NCBI RefSeq assembly: GCF_015687175.1
Contig: NZ_JADPQG010000010.1
Location: forward strand, 1-64,000
Reading direction: 5' to 3'
Source of the DNA: Reinekea sp. G2M2-21
GTDB taxonomy: Bacteria; Pseudomonadota; Gammaproteobacteria; Pseudomonadales; Natronospirillaceae
DNA: 64,000 nt
Below the pieces are notes generated by a model. The model made no database searches. It was given only the letters and a program-made list of their open reading frames with translations, and was not told where the DNA came from. Below, piece after piece: positions 63,473 through 64,000 of the stretch. The stretch's first letter is position 1; each line of letters begins with the position of its first letter. The translations under genes and the position numbers were made by a program.

Positions 63473-64000
63473 ATGGCTGCACCACGGTTTGAAACCATTA
63501 AGAAGCACATCATCGCCAAGGTCGAGAAAGGTCAATGGCAACCCGGTGACGCGGTGCCTTCCGAAAACCTCCTGGCTGAACAGTTTTCAGTGTCTAGAAT
63601 GACCGCACGCCGTGCGCTGACGGAGTTGACCGATGCCGGTGTGCTGCAACGAATCCAAGGCGCAGGTACCTTTGTTGCAGAACAATTACCCACCGGTTCA
63701 CTGTTGGAAATACGCAATATTGCGGATGAAATCACGGAACGGGGTCACCGGCATCTGGCGGAAGTTCTGGAGCTGACCGAACTTCCGGCGTCGAGCCTGA
63801 TTGCGGCACAACTTGGCATTGCCCCAGACAGTGTTGTTTTTTTCAGTCGGCTGCGTCACTTCGAAGAAGACACGCGTAATCAACGACACGCCATTCAAGT
63901 GGAAGAACGATTTGTGTTGCCCGCTGTCGCGCCGGACTATCTACAACAGGATTTCACCACCCAAACACCCAGCGCCTATTTGTCGTCTTTGTCACCACTG
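63473..64000 (+). CDS. hutC: GntR/HutC family histidine-utilisation repressor (partial)
   Basis: The first 176 codons of a GntR-type regulator, cut by the window end. Residues 5-70 are the winged helix (ENLLAEQFSVSRMTARRALT, LTDAGVLQRIQGAGTFV), followed by the start of the UTRA effector domain (IADEITERGHRHLAEVLELT, then VEERFVLPAVAPDYLQQDF). In HutC the effector is urocanate. The palindrome at 63414 and the nearby hutG-hutI pair support this identity over other GntR proteins. Confidence 0.88.
   Translation, partial: MAAPRFETIKKHIIAKVEKGQWQPGDAVPSENLLAEQFSVSRMTARRALTELTDAGVLQRIQGAGTFVAEQLPTGSLLEIRNIADEITERGHRHLAEVLELTELPASSLIAAQLGIAPDSVVFFSRLRHFEEDTRNQRHAIQVEERFVLPAVAPDYLQQDFTTQTPSAYLSSLSPL

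Overview
The window reads as the chromosome of a polysaccharide-degrading, Gram-negative gammaproteobacterium, probably marine and of the cellulolytic Oceanospirillales/Cellvibrionales kind. The evidence is secreted GH9, GH5 and GH35 enzymes with CBM6, CBM2-like and PKD modules, c-type cytochrome lipoproteins, Tat and Sec exports, a histidine-utilisation locus and a gammaproteobacterial zinc-uptake operon. No tRNA, rRNA, CRISPR array, phage or intact transposase gene was seen.

Layout. (1) 1-5.2 kb: a sugar-uptake cassette on the minus strand (solute-binding protein, GH35 enzyme, LacI regulator) with three copies of the operator TGTTATCGATAACA. (2) 5.2-8.9 kb: a repeat-rich gap, an NmrA/MarR/DadA-like operon and a MITE. 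(3) 8.9-12.1 kb: a multidomain GH9 cellulase with one operator upstream and one inside the gene. (4) 12.4-18.5 kb: AraC regulator with a divergent aldo/keto reductase, PhoX phosphatase with a Pho box, an unknown protein, a MITE and an alpha carbonic anhydrase. (5) 18.8-28.3 kb: a more A+T-rich seven-gene biosynthetic cluster built around a KS-KR-ACP polyketide synthase with two discrete acyltransferases. (6) 28.5-41.4 kb: a minus-strand cellulose locus with a DUF1552 protein, a 1493-residue lipoprotein that joins five heme sites, a GH5 cellulase and the DUF1587/1595/1592/1588/1585 series, two further GH5 enzymes, and a membrane AraC regulator preceded by the same LacI-type operator. (7) 41.7-45.5 kb: a ZrgA-type zinc-import operon interrupted by a MITE. 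(8) 45.9-55.1 kb: a tight nine-gene minus-strand operon for an unknown amino-acid-derived small molecule. (9) 55.5-58.2 kb: a membrane AraC regulator and small membrane proteins. (10) 58.2-64 kb: hutG, hutI, a PRPP-synthetase-like gene, a MITE fused to the 5' end of a REC-histidine kinase gene, and a partial hutC with its operator.

How it works together. One LacI-family regulator appears to link oligosaccharide import, GH35, GH9 and the membrane AraC protein, which may in turn control the neighbouring GH5 genes. The GH5-heme lipoprotein and its DUF1552 partner suggest cellulose hydrolysis physically joined to an electron-transfer module of unknown function. The nine-gene operon beside the zinc importer pairs a PduX-like kinase with an SbnA-like PLP enzyme, an argininosuccinate-lyase-like enzyme, two ATP-grasp ligases and a heme-oxygenase-like diiron oxidase. 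I know of no described pathway with this set. All functional calls rest on reading motifs and context; no database search was run.
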